From assembly GCF_020172685.1 (NCBI RefSeq), contig NZ_CP083986.1, forward strand, positions 971,890 through 1,015,727: a DNA stretch of 43,838 bases, written 5' to 3'. The position numbers and the translations under genes were made by a program. Source of the stretch: [Mycobacterium] nativiensis. GTDB lineage: Bacteria > Actinomycetota > Actinomycetes > Mycobacteriales > Mycobacteriaceae. Numbering within the stretch: the first letter of the stretch is position 1; each line of letters begins with the position of its first letter. Under the pieces are notes generated by a model. It did not search any database. It was not told the DNA's origin and saw nothing but the letters and a program-made list of their open reading frames with translations. Shown one piece after another: positions 26,661-35,195 of the stretch.

Positions 26661-26666
26661 TAGGGT
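26661..26666 (+). promoter_or_regulatory. -10 element of the ABC-exporter operon (leaderless)
   Basis: TAGGGT ends 7 bases before the GTG at 26674, fitting a TANNNT element for a leaderless mRNA. No ribosome-binding site precedes the GTG. Confidence 0.5.
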
Positions 26667-26673
26667 CGAGTCC

Positions 26674-28443
26674 GTGAAGCCGGCGTCGTCACTGCGCAGC
26701 CTGCTGCCGTATCTGCGCCCGTACCGGGCGCGGTGGATCACGATGGTGACGGTGGCCGTGGTCAGCCTGGGCGCCACCGTGACGATCCCGCTGATGACCA
26801 AGGCCGTGATCGACGGGCCGGTGGCCCACCGTGACCAGCCCGGCTTGTGGGTGCTGGGCACGGCTGCCGTTGCGCTCGGTGTCGGCGAGGCGCTGCTGTG
26901 GTTGGTGCGGCGCTGGTTGGTCGCGCGCACCACCATGGGCGTGGAAGCCGACATCCGCAAGGACCTCTACGCCCGCCTGTTGGTGCTGCCGATGACCTTT
27001 CACGGGCGCTGGCAGTCCGGCCAGCTGCTGTCGCGAATCATGAACGATCTGTCCACCATCCGCCGCTTCCTGTCGTTCGTGGTGGTGTTCCTGGCGTTGA
27101 ACACGCTGCAGATCGTCGCGGTGACGACGATTCTGCTGGTGCTGTACTGGCCGCTGGGCGTGGTGGTCTGCGTGTCGATCGTGCCGGTGGTGCTGGCCGT
27201 GCAGCACTTCCGCCGCCAGTACACCCGGCTGTCGCGTCAAGCGCAGGACCAGGCCGGGCAGGTGGCCACCGTCGTCGAGGAGTCCGCGCTGGGCCTGCGC
27301 ACCGTCAAGGCGTTCGGCCGCGAGGACTACGTCTTCGCCAGGTTCGACGTGCAGGCCGCCAGACTGCGTGACCTCGGCATCGAGAAGGTGGTGGTCTCGT
27401 CGCGGTTCTGGACCCTGCTCAGTGTGATTCCCGACCTCACGCTGATCGTGGTGCTCGCGTTCGGTGCGTACGCAGCCGGCCACCAGCTGGTCACGATGGG
27501 AACCCTGGTCGCATTCGTCACCTTGATGCTGTCGCTGGCCTGGCCGGTCTCCTCGCTGGGCTTCCTGCTGTCGGCCACGCACGAGGCGATGACCGCCGCC
27601 GACCGGATCACCGAGATCTTCACCGCGCCCGTCGAGATCACCGACGGCGACGATCCGGTGGCGCCGCGTGGACGCCTGGAGCTGCGGGACGTCGGGTTCC
27701 GTTTCGGGGACGGTCCGTGGGTGCTGCGTGGGGTCGACCTGACCGTCGAGGCCGGCGAGACCGTAGCCGTGGTGGGCGCGACCGGTTCCGGCAAGTCGGT
27801 GCTGGCGATGCTGCTGTCGCGGCTCTACGACGTCAGCGAGGGGCAGATCCTGATCGGCGGGCGTGACATCCGCGGGCTGACGCTGGCAGCGCTGCGCTCG
27901 ACGGTGGTCACCGCGTTCGACGACCCGACCCTGTTCTCGTTGTCGGTGGCCGACAACCTGCGGTTGGGCCGGCCGGATGCGAGCGACGCCGAACTGGCCG
28001 ACGCACTGCAGGTGGCGTCGGCCGGTTTCGTCTATGACCTGCCGTCCGGCCTGGACACCCGGATCGGCGAGCAGGGGATGAGCCTGTCTGGCGGGCAGCG
28101 TCAACGGCTGTCGTTGGCCCGGGCACTGCTGGCCGCCCCGACGATCCTGGTACTCGACGACACGCTGTCGGCGCTGGACGTGCACACCGAGGCCGCTGTC
28201 ACCGACGCGCTGCGCCGGCTGCTGCATGACGGACCCGAGCCGATCACCGGAATCGTGGTGGCCAACCGGGCCTCCACCGTGGCGCTGGCCGATCGGGTGG
28301 TGCTGCTCGAGGACGGGACCATCACGGCGGTCGGCACCCACGCCGAGCTGCTGGCCCGGGTGCCGCGCTACCGCGATCTGCTGGCCGCCGACGACGAACT
28401 CGACGACGGCACCGAACACCTCGTCGAATGGGTGCGCCGATGA
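26674..28443 (+). CDS. ABC exporter half-transporter, degenerate ATPase site (subunit 1)
   Basis: A 589-residue type IV ABC transporter subunit: six transmembrane helices (about 18-305) followed by a nucleotide-binding domain (about 335-575). Walker A is GATGSGKS (368-375) and the signature LSGGQRQR is intact. The catalytic positions are altered: Walker B ends LVLDDTLSALD, with Asp496 where Glu is usual; the switch His is replaced (IVVANRAST, Asn531); and the Q-loop reads TAFDDPTLF without the usual Gln. It therefore supplies the non-hydrolysing site of a heterodimer. The partner starts within its stop codon. It resembles the Rv1273c/Rv1272c type. Substrate is unknown. Confidence 0.9.
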   Translation: MKPASSLRSLLPYLRPYRARWITMVTVAVVSLGATVTIPLMTKAVIDGPVAHRDQPGLWVLGTAAVALGVGEALLWLVRRWLVARTTMGVEADIRKDLYARLLVLPMTFHGRWQSGQLLSRIMNDLSTIRRFLSFVVVFLALNTLQIVAVTTILLVLYWPLGVVVCVSIVPVVLAVQHFRRQYTRLSRQAQDQAGQVATVVEESALGLRTVKAFGREDYVFARFDVQAARLRDLGIEKVVVSSRFWTLLSVIPDLTLIVVLAFGAYAAGHQLVTMGTLVAFVTLMLSLAWPVSSLGFLLSATHEAMTAADRITEIFTAPVEITDGDDPVAPRGRLELRDVGFRFGDGPWVLRGVDLTVEAGETVAVVGATGSGKSVLAMLLSRLYDVSEGQILIGGRDIRGLTLAALRSTVVTAFDDPTLFSLSVADNLRLGRPDASDAELADALQVASAGFVYDLPSGLDTRIGEQGMSLSGGQRQRLSLARALLAAPTILVLDDTLSALDVHTEAAVTDALRRLLHDGPEPITGIVVANRASTVALADRVVLLEDGTITAVGTHAELLARVPRYRDLLAADDELDDGTEHLVEWVRR

Positions 28444-30194
28444 CGGCGAGCCGCGCCGCGGCGCGGGCGCTGTTGTGGTCGCTGCTGCGTCCCTACCGGA
28501 CCTCGGTCGCACTGCTGGCGCTGGTCGTGGTGGTGGAAAACCTTGCTCGTCTCGCGGTTCCGATGTTGGCCCAGCGCGGCATCGACCGCGGCATACCGCC
28601 GATCGCCGCCGACGGCTCCATGCGGGTGCTGGGTGTGATCGTGGCCGTGCTGTGCGTGGTGGTGATGACCCAGGCGGGCAGCCGGATGTTGTTCGTGCAG
28701 TGGTCGGGACGCATCGGCCAGCGGGTGCTGCTGGAACTGCGCCGCCGGGTGTTCCGCCACTTCCAGCGCCTCGACGTCGGCTTCCACGACCGCTACACCT
28801 CGGGCCGGGTGGTGAGCCGGTTGACCAACGACGTCGACGCGATCCAGGAGATGCTGCTGTCCGGATTCGACGGACTGGTCAGCGCCGCGCTCACACTGGC
28901 CGGCACGGCGGTGCTGCTGATCGTGCTGGACTGGCGGCTCGGTCTGATGTGCCTGGCCGCCTTCCCGGTGCTGGTGGTGTTGCTGCGCTGGTTCCAGCGC
29001 GAATCGTCGAAGACCTACACCGCGGTCCGGGAGCACGCCGCGCGGGTGATCGTGCAGTTCGTCGAGACCATGACCGGCATCAAGGCGGTGCAGGCCTACC
29101 GCGGCGAAGCCCGCAGCCAGGAGACCTTCGCCGGCGTCGCCGACCGCTACCGCGTCGTCAACGAGAAGGCCTTCAAACTGATCGCCGTCTTCAGCCCCGG
29201 CGTCAAACTGATCGGCAACCTCACCACCGGGGTGGTGCTGCTGTACGGCGGCTGGCGGGTTCTGCACGGGCACATGACGATCGGCACGTTCACCGCGTTC
29301 CTGCTGTACCTGCGGATGTTCTTCGAGCCGATGCAGGACATCACCCAGTTCCTCAACACCTTCCAATCGGCGACCTCCGCGCTGGAGAAGCTGGCCGGGG
29401 TGCTCGGCGAGACTCCCGCGATTGAAGATCCAGACGATCCGGTCACCCCCGGTGCGGTGCGCGGCGCGATCGCGCTGCACGACGTGTCTTTCGGGTACCG
29501 AACCGAGCAGCCGGTGCTGGCCGGGCTGTCGGTCGCCATCCCGGCCGGCCAGACGGTGGCGCTGGTGGGCAGCACCGGGGCCGGCAAGACCACTATCGCC
29601 AAGCTGATCGCCCGGTTCTACGACCCGACGTCGGGATCGGTGACCCTCGACGGCGTCGACGTGCGGCACCTGAGCCAGGCCGAGCTGCGCCGGCACGTGG
29701 TGATGGTCACCCAGGAGAATTTCCTGTTCTCCGGGTCGGTCGCCGACAACATCCGCTTCGGCCGCCCCGAGGCGACCGACACCGAGGTGGTCGCCGCCGC
29801 GGCGAGCGTGGGCGCCGCGGAGTTCATCGCCGCACTGCCGGACGGCTACGGCACCGACGTCGCCAAGCGCGGCGGCCGGCTCTCTGCCGGCCAGCGTCAA
29901 CTGGTCGCCTTCGCCCGGGCTTTCCTGGCCGACCCGGCGGTGCTGATCCTCGACGAGGCCACGTCTTCGCTGGACATCCCCGGGGAGCGGATGGTGCAGC
30001 AGGCATTGCGCGGGGTGCTGGCCGGGCGGACCGCGTTGGTGATCGCCCACCGGCTCTCGACGGTCGAGATCGCCGACCGGGTGCTGGTGATCGAGGGCGG
30101 GCGCATCGTCGAAGACGGCCCACCGGCCGAGTTGATCCGGTCCGAGGGGCATTACGCCGCCCTGCACGAGGCCTGGCTGCGGTCCTTGGCCTGA
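28440..30194 (+). CDS. ABC exporter half-transporter, canonical ATPase (subunit 2)
   Basis: The 584-residue partner of the preceding subunit, coupled by an ATGA overlap. Six transmembrane helices are followed by a nucleotide-binding domain with intact catalytic residues: Walker A GSTGAGKT (377-384), Q-loop MVTQENFLF, signature RLSAGQRQ (Ala in place of the usual second Gly), Walker B LILDEATSSLD with Glu506, and switch His537 (IAHRLSTV). In asymmetric exporters the composite site uses Walker A of one subunit with the signature of the other. An ATG at 28428 is possible, but 28440 gives the standard coupled start. Likely a lipid, drug or peptide exporter (inference). Confidence 0.9.
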   Translation: MTASRAAARALLWSLLRPYRTSVALLALVVVVENLARLAVPMLAQRGIDRGIPPIAADGSMRVLGVIVAVLCVVVMTQAGSRMLFVQWSGRIGQRVLLELRRRVFRHFQRLDVGFHDRYTSGRVVSRLTNDVDAIQEMLLSGFDGLVSAALTLAGTAVLLIVLDWRLGLMCLAAFPVLVVLLRWFQRESSKTYTAVREHAARVIVQFVETMTGIKAVQAYRGEARSQETFAGVADRYRVVNEKAFKLIAVFSPGVKLIGNLTTGVVLLYGGWRVLHGHMTIGTFTAFLLYLRMFFEPMQDITQFLNTFQSATSALEKLAGVLGETPAIEDPDDPVTPGAVRGAIALHDVSFGYRTEQPVLAGLSVAIPAGQTVALVGSTGAGKTTIAKLIARFYDPTSGSVTLDGVDVRHLSQAELRRHVVMVTQENFLFSGSVADNIRFGRPEATDTEVVAAAASVGAAEFIAALPDGYGTDVAKRGGRLSAGQRQLVAFARAFLADPAVLILDEATSSLDIPGERMVQQALRGVLAGRTALVIAHRLSTVEIADRVLVIEGGRIVEDGPPAELIRSEGHYAALHEAWLRSLA

Positions 30195-30202
30195 CCCTCC
30201 CG

Positions 30203-30259
30203 CGAAACCGACGTTTTGCAGGCAGCTACTCGTACTTTCGCTGCGAAACGTCGGTTTCG
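30203..30259. terminator. Long inverted repeat at the convergent ABC/accD3 junction
   Basis: CGAAACCGACGTTTTGCA (30203-30220) and TGCGAAACGTCGGTTTCG (30242-30259) pair over 18 bp with one mismatch around a 21-nt loop. It begins 9 bases after the transporter stop, and its right arm lies inside the last codons of accD3. A bidirectional terminator is the simplest reading, although there is no T run; it could also be a dispersed intergenic repeat. Confidence 0.6.
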
Positions 30260-31728
30260 GGGAGCCCGATCCGCCGGTAGCGCTCCAGCCGGGCCGCCAG
30301 GCGCTGCTCGTCAGGTATGTCGCGCAAAGCGTGCAGCGCTGCGGCGATGGCCGTCGACATCCGCTTGGTGAAGTCGATCGGCTCCTCGGCGGCATCGGGA
30401 TGCTCGCCCACGATCACGTCGACGATCCCATTCGCCAACAGATCCGCCGACCGGATGCCTTGGGCGGCCGACAGCTCCGGGGCGTGGTCGGTGTCGCGGA
30501 ACACGATCGCGCTGGCGCCCTCCGGCGGCAACGGGGCCAGCCAGCCGTGCAGTGCCGCCAGCACCCGATCCGCCGGCACCATCGCCAGCGCGGGACCACC
30601 GCTGCCCTGGCCGAGCAGCACCGACACCGTCGGCACCTCGAGGGTGACCAGCTCGGCCAGACAGGCCGCGATCTGGCCCGCCAGGCCGTCCTGCTCGGCC
30701 TCGGCGGACAGCGCCGGCCCGGCGGTGTCGATCACCAGCACCAGTGGCAGCCGCAGCCCGGCCGCGAGCGCCATGCCGCGACGCGCCTCCCGCAGCGCCG
30801 CGGGCCCGACGATCCCGCCCACCCGGCGCTGCTGTCCCAGCACCACCGCCGGCTGGCCGCGGAACCGGGCCAGCGCCAGCAGGGTGGTCGCCGCCTCACC
30901 GTGACCGGTGCCCGACAGCAGCACCCGCTCGGTGGCGCCGTGCCGCAGCAGAAATCCCACGCCCGGCCGGTCCGGGCGCCGCGACGCGCACACCGAGTCC
31001 CACGCCGCGACGTCGGGAATCACCTCGGCCGGCGGCGCCTCGGGAGCCGGTCCCGGCTCGTCGGCCAGCACCCGCAGCGCCCGCTCGCAGGTGCGCCGCA
31101 ACCACTTCACCGGAATCACGCCGTCGATCACGCCATGGGCCTGCAGGTTCTCGGCGGTCTGCACGCCCGGCGGGAACGGCGCCCCGTACAGCTGCTCGTA
31201 GACCCGGGGTCCGAGGAATCCGATCAGCGCGCCCGGCTCGGCCAGGGTGATGTGACCCAGCGACCCCCAGGAGGCGAACACCCCGCCGGTGGTGGGATGG
31301 CGCAGGTAGACCAGGTAGGGCAGGTGTGCTCGCTTGTGCAGCTCGACCGCGGCGGCGATCTTCACCATCTGCAGGAACGCGACCGTGCCCTCCTGCATAC
31401 GGGTGCCGCCCGAGCTCGGGGAGGCCAGCAGCGGCAGCCGCTGCGCGGTGGCACGGCGTATCGCCGCGGTGATCCGCTCAGCCGCCGCCACCCCGATGGA
31501 TCCGGCCAGGAAGTCGAAGTCGCTGGCGATCACCGCGACCGGCCGCCCGCCTAACCGGCCCGCACCGGTGATCACGGCCTCGTCGTGGCCGGTCGCTTCC
31601 CGGGCCGCGGACAGCTCGGCGGCATAGGCGGTACCGACCGGCACCGCCGGCGGCTCGACATCCCAGCTGACGAACGAGCCGGCGTCCAATACCGCCTCGC
31701 GCAGTTCCTCGGCCCCGATCCGGCTCAC
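30226..31728 (-). CDS. accD3: Acyl-CoA carboxylase carboxyltransferase-like AccD3
   Basis: A 500-residue protein with the double crotonase-like fold of acetyl-CoA carboxylase carboxyltransferases. The N-terminal half has DFDFLAGSIGVAAAERI and ASPSSGGTRMQEG; the C-terminal half has GGIVGPAALREARRGMALA, LPLVLVIDTAGPALSAEAEQ, GQGSGGPALAMVPADRVLA and DIPDEQRLAARLERYRR. M. tuberculosis AccD3 (Rv0904c) has nearly the same length and context. Its exact acyl-CoA is not established. The GTG at 31728 has TAGGCT 6 bases upstream and no ribosome site, so it is probably leaderless. Confidence 0.9.
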   Translation of the reverse strand: MSRIGAEELREAVLDAGSFVSWDVEPPAVPVGTAYAAELSAAREATGHDEAVITGAGRLGGRPVAVIASDFDFLAGSIGVAAAERITAAIRRATAQRLPLLASPSSGGTRMQEGTVAFLQMVKIAAAVELHKRAHLPYLVYLRHPTTGGVFASWGSLGHITLAEPGALIGFLGPRVYEQLYGAPFPPGVQTAENLQAHGVIDGVIPVKWLRRTCERALRVLADEPGPAPEAPPAEVIPDVAAWDSVCASRRPDRPGVGFLLRHGATERVLLSGTGHGEAATTLLALARFRGQPAVVLGQQRRVGGIVGPAALREARRGMALAAGLRLPLVLVIDTAGPALSAEAEQDGLAGQIAACLAELVTLEVPTVSVLLGQGSGGPALAMVPADRVLAALHGWLAPLPPEGASAIVFRDTDHAPELSAAQGIRSADLLANGIVDVIVGEHPDAAEEPIDFTKRMSTAIAAALHALRDIPDEQRLAARLERYRRIGLPETDVSQRKYE

Positions 31729-31734
31729 ACCCCG

Positions 31735-31748
31735 AGCCTAATTAGGCT
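31735..31748. promoter_or_regulatory. Palindromic bidirectional promoter for accD3 and echA6
   Basis: AGCCTAATTAGGCT is a perfect 14-bp palindrome in the 28-bp gap between two divergent start codons. Each half supplies TAGGCT as a -10 element: 6 bases before the accD3 GTG on the minus strand and 8 bases before the echA6 ATG on the plus strand. Both mRNAs would be leaderless. Confidence 0.6.
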
Positions 31749-31756
31749 GGGATCCC

Positions 31757-32488
31757 ATGATCGGTGTTACCCGCGACGAAGCCGTCACCACTATCGAGTT
31801 GCAGCGCCCGGAGCGGCGCAACGCCCTGAACTCCCAGCTCGTCACGGAACTCCGTGAGGCGGTTCTGGACGCGGCCACCCACGACGTGCGGGCGATCGTG
31901 CTGACCGGGCAGGGCACGGTGTTCTGCGCCGGCGCCGACCTGTCCGGCGACGCGTTCGCCGCCGACTACCCGGACAAGCTGATCGCCCTGCACCAGAGCA
32001 TCGCCGAGGTGCCGGTGCCGGTGATCGGCGCGATCAACGGGGCCGCGATCGGTGCCGGCCTGCAATTGGCGATGGTCTGCGACCTGCGGGTGGTGGCACC
32101 GGAGGCGTACTTCCAGTTCCCGGTGGCCAAGTACGGCCTGGCGTTGGACAACTGGAGCATCCGCCGGCTCTCGACGCTGGCCGGCTACGGGCGGGCGCGG
32201 GCGATGATGCTCACCGCCGAGAAGCTGACCGCCGACGACGCGTTGCTGACGGGTATGGCCAATCGGATCGGCACCCTCGCCGACGCACAGGTCTGGGCCC
32301 GCGAGATCGCCGGGCTGGCGCCGCTGGCGCTGCAGCACGCCAAGCGGGTGCTCAACGACGACGGCGCCTACGAGGAGCAGCTTCCGGTGCACAAGGAACT
32401 GTTCGACCGGGCCTGGTCCAGCCAGGACGTCGTCGAGGCCCAGGTGGCGCGCATCGAGAAGCGCCCGCCGAACTTCCAGGGCGCCTAG
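31757..32488 (+). CDS. echA6: Non-catalytic enoyl-CoA hydratase-family protein EchA6
   Basis: A 243-residue crotonase-fold protein. The oxyanion-hole segments CAGADL (57-62) and GAAIGAG are present, but both catalytic Glu positions are changed: [12 protein letters not shown] has Gln103 instead of Glu, and FPVAKYGL has Val123 where PE is usual. This matches M. tuberculosis EchA6 (Rv0905), known to bind long-chain acyl-CoA and hand it to FAS-II for mycolic acid synthesis rather than hydrate it, and to be the target of THPP compounds. It faces accD3 across a shared 28-bp promoter. The ATG is leaderless by spacing. Confidence 0.93.
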   Translation: MIGVTRDEAVTTIELQRPERRNALNSQLVTELREAVLDAATHDVRAIVLTGQGTVFCAGADLSGDAFAADYPDKLIALHQSIAEVPVPVIGAINGAAIGAGLQLAMVCDLRVVAPEAYFQFPVAKYGLALDNWSIRRLSTLAGYGRARAMMLTAEKLTADDALLTGMANRIGTLADAQVWAREIAGLAPLALQHAKRVLNDDGAYEEQLPVHKELFDRAWSSQDVVEAQVARIEKRPPNFQGA

Positions 32489-32506
32489 CGGAGGTAGGGG
32501 GCGGGC

Positions 32507-33619
32507 ATGCTGCGCGGAGCAATACGGCTGGTGGTGGGGACGGCCACCCTGGCGGCCGGCGGCTGGACCCTGCGTGCCCTGCGCGGCACTCCCGGCGCAC
32601 TGGGCGCCGCGCCCACCGAGATCCACACGGTGGCGGCTCGGTCGAAGCACTACCGCGACGGGATCTTCCACAACCTCGAACGCGCCGTGATGTTCAGCGT
32701 GGACCGTCAACAGCAGGCCATGGTGCTGCGGGAACTGATCGGTGACCGCGCAGCCGGCTACCCGCCCGCCCCGGTCCCGCTGGCGCAGCCCGATTTCGGC
32801 GGCGTCGCCGAACCGTTGGCCGTCACCTGGCTGGGCCACGCGACGGCCCTGGTCGAGGTCGACGGCTACCGCGTCCTGACCGACCCGCTGTGGAGTGATC
32901 GCTGCTCACCGTCGGACGCCGTGGGCCCCAAGCGGCTGCATCCGCCGCCGGTGGAACTGTCGGCACTGCCCGCGGTGGACGCCATCGTCATCAGCCACGA
33001 CCACTACGACCACCTCGACATCGACTCCGTCACCGCGCTGGCCCGCAGCCAACGGGCACCGTTCGTCGTCCCGTTGGGGGTCGGTGCGCACCTGCGGGCG
33101 TGGGGCATCCCCGCCGACCGGGTCATCGAACTGGACTGGGACGAGCACACCACGCTCGGCGAGCTCAGGTTGACCTGCACGCCGGCCCGGCACTTCTCCG
33201 GCCGGTTCCTGACCCGCAACCTGACCCTGTGGGCGTCGTGGGTGATCGCCGGCCCCCGTTACCGGATCTACTTCGGCGGCGACAGCGGATACACCACCAG
33301 CTTCGGAAAGATCGGCGCCGAGCACGGCCCGTTCGACGTGACCCTGCTGCCGATCGGCGCCTACAACACCGCCTGGCCGGATGTTCACATGAACCCCGAG
33401 GAGGCGGTCCGCACGCATCTGGACCTCAACGGCGGGCCCGGCGGGACGCTGGTGCCCATCCACTGGTGCACGTTCCGGTTGGCGCCGCACCGCTGGAACG
33501 AGCCGGTGGAGCGGTTGCTGGTCGCCGCCGACGACGCCGGCGTGGCCGTGGCGGTGCCCCAACCCGGTCAGCGGGTGACACCCGGCGTCGCCGCGACCGC
33601 ACCGTGGTGGAGGCTGTAG
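32507..33619 (+). CDS. Metallo-beta-lactamase-fold NAPE-PLD-like phosphodiesterase (Rv0906-like)
   Basis: A 370-residue zinc hydrolase. The di-zinc motif SHDHYDHLD gives H164, H166, D168 and H169; further ligands are in ARHFSGR, FGGDSGY and the final PIHWCTF. WLGHATALVEVDG and VLTDPLWSDRCSPSDAVGPKR are typical of the N-acyl-phosphatidylethanolamine phospholipase D branch. The N-terminus (about 1-25) is hydrophobic (IRLVVGTATLAAGGWTLRAL) and may anchor it in the membrane. Activity on phospholipids or cyclic nucleotides has been reported for relatives; the substrate here is uncertain. GGAGG lies upstream of the ATG, 18 bp after echA6. Confidence 0.88.
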   Translation: MLRGAIRLVVGTATLAAGGWTLRALRGTPGALGAAPTEIHTVAARSKHYRDGIFHNLERAVMFSVDRQQQAMVLRELIGDRAAGYPPAPVPLAQPDFGGVAEPLAVTWLGHATALVEVDGYRVLTDPLWSDRCSPSDAVGPKRLHPPPVELSALPAVDAIVISHDHYDHLDIDSVTALARSQRAPFVVPLGVGAHLRAWGIPADRVIELDWDEHTTLGELRLTCTPARHFSGRFLTRNLTLWASWVIAGPRYRIYFGGDSGYTTSFGKIGAEHGPFDVTLLPIGAYNTAWPDVHMNPEEAVRTHLDLNGGPGGTLVPIHWCTFRLAPHRWNEPVERLLVAADDAGVAVAVPQPGQRVTPGVAATAPWWRL

Positions 33620-33623
33620 CGCC

Positions 33624-35195
33624 ATGGCCAGGCGGGCGGTTGTCGTCGGGGCCGCGTTGTTGGCGGCCGCGTTGACCGGGTGCGTGCCGACGGCGACTCC
33701 GCCCACGCTGTCCGACACCCCGCCCAACGAGGTGTCGGGGGTGGACATCCCCGGCGGGCGTGTCGATGCGGCGGTGGCCGAACTCGACCGCCTGGCGCGG
33801 GAGCTGATCGACGCGACCGGCATACCCGGGCTCGCCGTCGCGGTGGTACACGGCGGGAAGACCGTGTACGCCAAGGGCTTCGGTGTCCGAGACACCCGCA
33901 ACGGTGACGGCCCGGACAACGCGGTGAATGCCGACACGGTGTTCCAGCTGGCCTCGATGTCCAAGTCGGTCGGGGCCACCGTGGTGGCACAACAGGTCGG
34001 TGCGGGCACCATCGCCTGGGACACCCCGGTGGTGACCCAGCTGCCGTGGTTCGCGCTGTCGGACCCCTACGTGACCGAGCACGTCACCATCGCCGATCTG
34101 TACGCGCACCGGTCCGGGCTGCCCGACCATGCCGGCGACCGGCTCGAAGACCTGGGCTACAGCCGTCGGGAAGTGCTGGAACGGCTCAAATACCTACCGC
34201 TGGAGCCGTTTCGCAGCAACTACGACTACACCAACTTCGGGCTGACCGCCGCCGCGGAGGCGGTCGCCGGCGCCGCGGGCATGCCCTGGGATCAGCTGTC
34301 GGCCGACGTGCTGTACGGCCCGCTGGGCATGACGGCGACCAGTTCCCGCCACGCCGACTTCATCGGCCGGCCCAACCACGCGGCCACCCACGTCAAGGCC
34401 GGAGACGGTTACCAGCCGCGGTACCAACGCAATCCGGATGCCCAGTCGCCGGCCGGGGGCGTCAGCTCCTCGGTGAACGATATGGCACGTTGGCTGGCCA
34501 TGGTGCTGGCCGGCGGCAGTTATGACGGCACCCGGATCGTCGATGCCGAAGCCCTGCTACCCGCGATCACCCCGCAGGTGATCAGCGCTCCCGCCGACGT
34601 CGGGACAGCCCGGTCCGGGTTCTACGGCCACGGATTCAACGTGTCGATCACGGCGGCGGGACGCACCCAGTTCGGCCACTCGGGTGCCTTCCTGTTGGGC
34701 GCGGCGACGGCGTTTTCGGCACTGCCTTCGCAGGATCTCGGGATCGTCGTGCTGACCAACGCCACCCCGATCGGGGTTCCCGAGACCTTGATCGCCCAAT
34801 TTATGGATCTGGTGCAGTACGGCGAGATCCGCGAGGATTGGGCCGGGCTGTACCGACAGGCGTTGGCTCCCATGTCGAAACCGGAAGGGGCGCTGGTCGG
34901 CGCGGCACTGCCGGCCGATCCGGCACCGGCTCGGCCGCTGCCGGACTACGTCGGGCAGTACACCAACCCCTACTGGGGACAGGCCACGGTCGCCGTGGAC
35001 AACGGTGCGCTGGAGCTGGCGCTGGGGCCGCAACCTCAACGCTTCCGGTTGGCCCACTTCGACGGAGACACCTTCACCTTCGCTCTGCAGGGCGAAAACG
35101 CGGCGGACGGAACGATATCCAAGGCCGAGTTCACCCCGGACGGGTTGACCCTGGAGTACTTCGATCACGACAAGCTGGGAAGGTTCACCCGTTGA
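33624..35195 (+). CDS. Serine beta-lactamase/esterase-family lipoprotein (Rv0907-like)
   Basis: A 523-residue class C-type (DUF3471-containing) serine hydrolase. Signal peptide residues 1-19 end in a lipobox LTGC with Cys20, so it is expected on the outer face of the membrane. Catalytic motifs: S111-x-x-K114 (ASMSKSVG), Y202-T-N204 (YDYTNFG), and FGHSGAF, where HSG replaces the KTG of true beta-lactamases. The C-terminal domain (about 410-523, [15 protein letters not shown]) is a lipocalin-like extension. Members are often peptidases or esterases rather than resistance enzymes. It starts 4 bp after the upstream stop and its own stop overlaps the ctpE start. Confidence 0.9.
   Translation: MARRAVVVGAALLAAALTGCVPTATPPTLSDTPPNEVSGVDIPGGRVDAAVAELDRLARELIDATGIPGLAVAVVHGGKTVYAKGFGVRDTRNGDGPDNAVNADTVFQLASMSKSVGATVVAQQVGAGTIAWDTPVVTQLPWFALSDPYVTEHVTIADLYAHRSGLPDHAGDRLEDLGYSRREVLERLKYLPLEPFRSNYDYTNFGLTAAAEAVAGAAGMPWDQLSADVLYGPLGMTATSSRHADFIGRPNHAATHVKAGDGYQPRYQRNPDAQSPAGGVSSSVNDMARWLAMVLAGGSYDGTRIVDAEALLPAITPQVISAPADVGTARSGFYGHGFNVSITAAGRTQFGHSGAFLLGAATAFSALPSQDLGIVVLTNATPIGVPETLIAQFMDLVQYGEIREDWAGLYRQALAPMSKPEGALVGAALPADPAPARPLPDYVGQYTNPYWGQATVAVDNGALELALGPQPQRFRLAHFDGDTFTFALQGENAADGTISKAEFTPDGLTLEYFDHDKLGRFTR

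Noticed and set aside
28368..30395. A 675-codon minus-strand frame under the ABC exporter.
   Set aside because: Shadow of the canonical exporter subunit, made of His/Gln/Arg-rich text with no recognisable domain.
34838..35191. N-terminal extension of ctpE to 922 residues.
   Set aside because: It overlaps the serine-hydrolase gene in another frame, and the CtpE N-terminus begins near the TTG at 35192.
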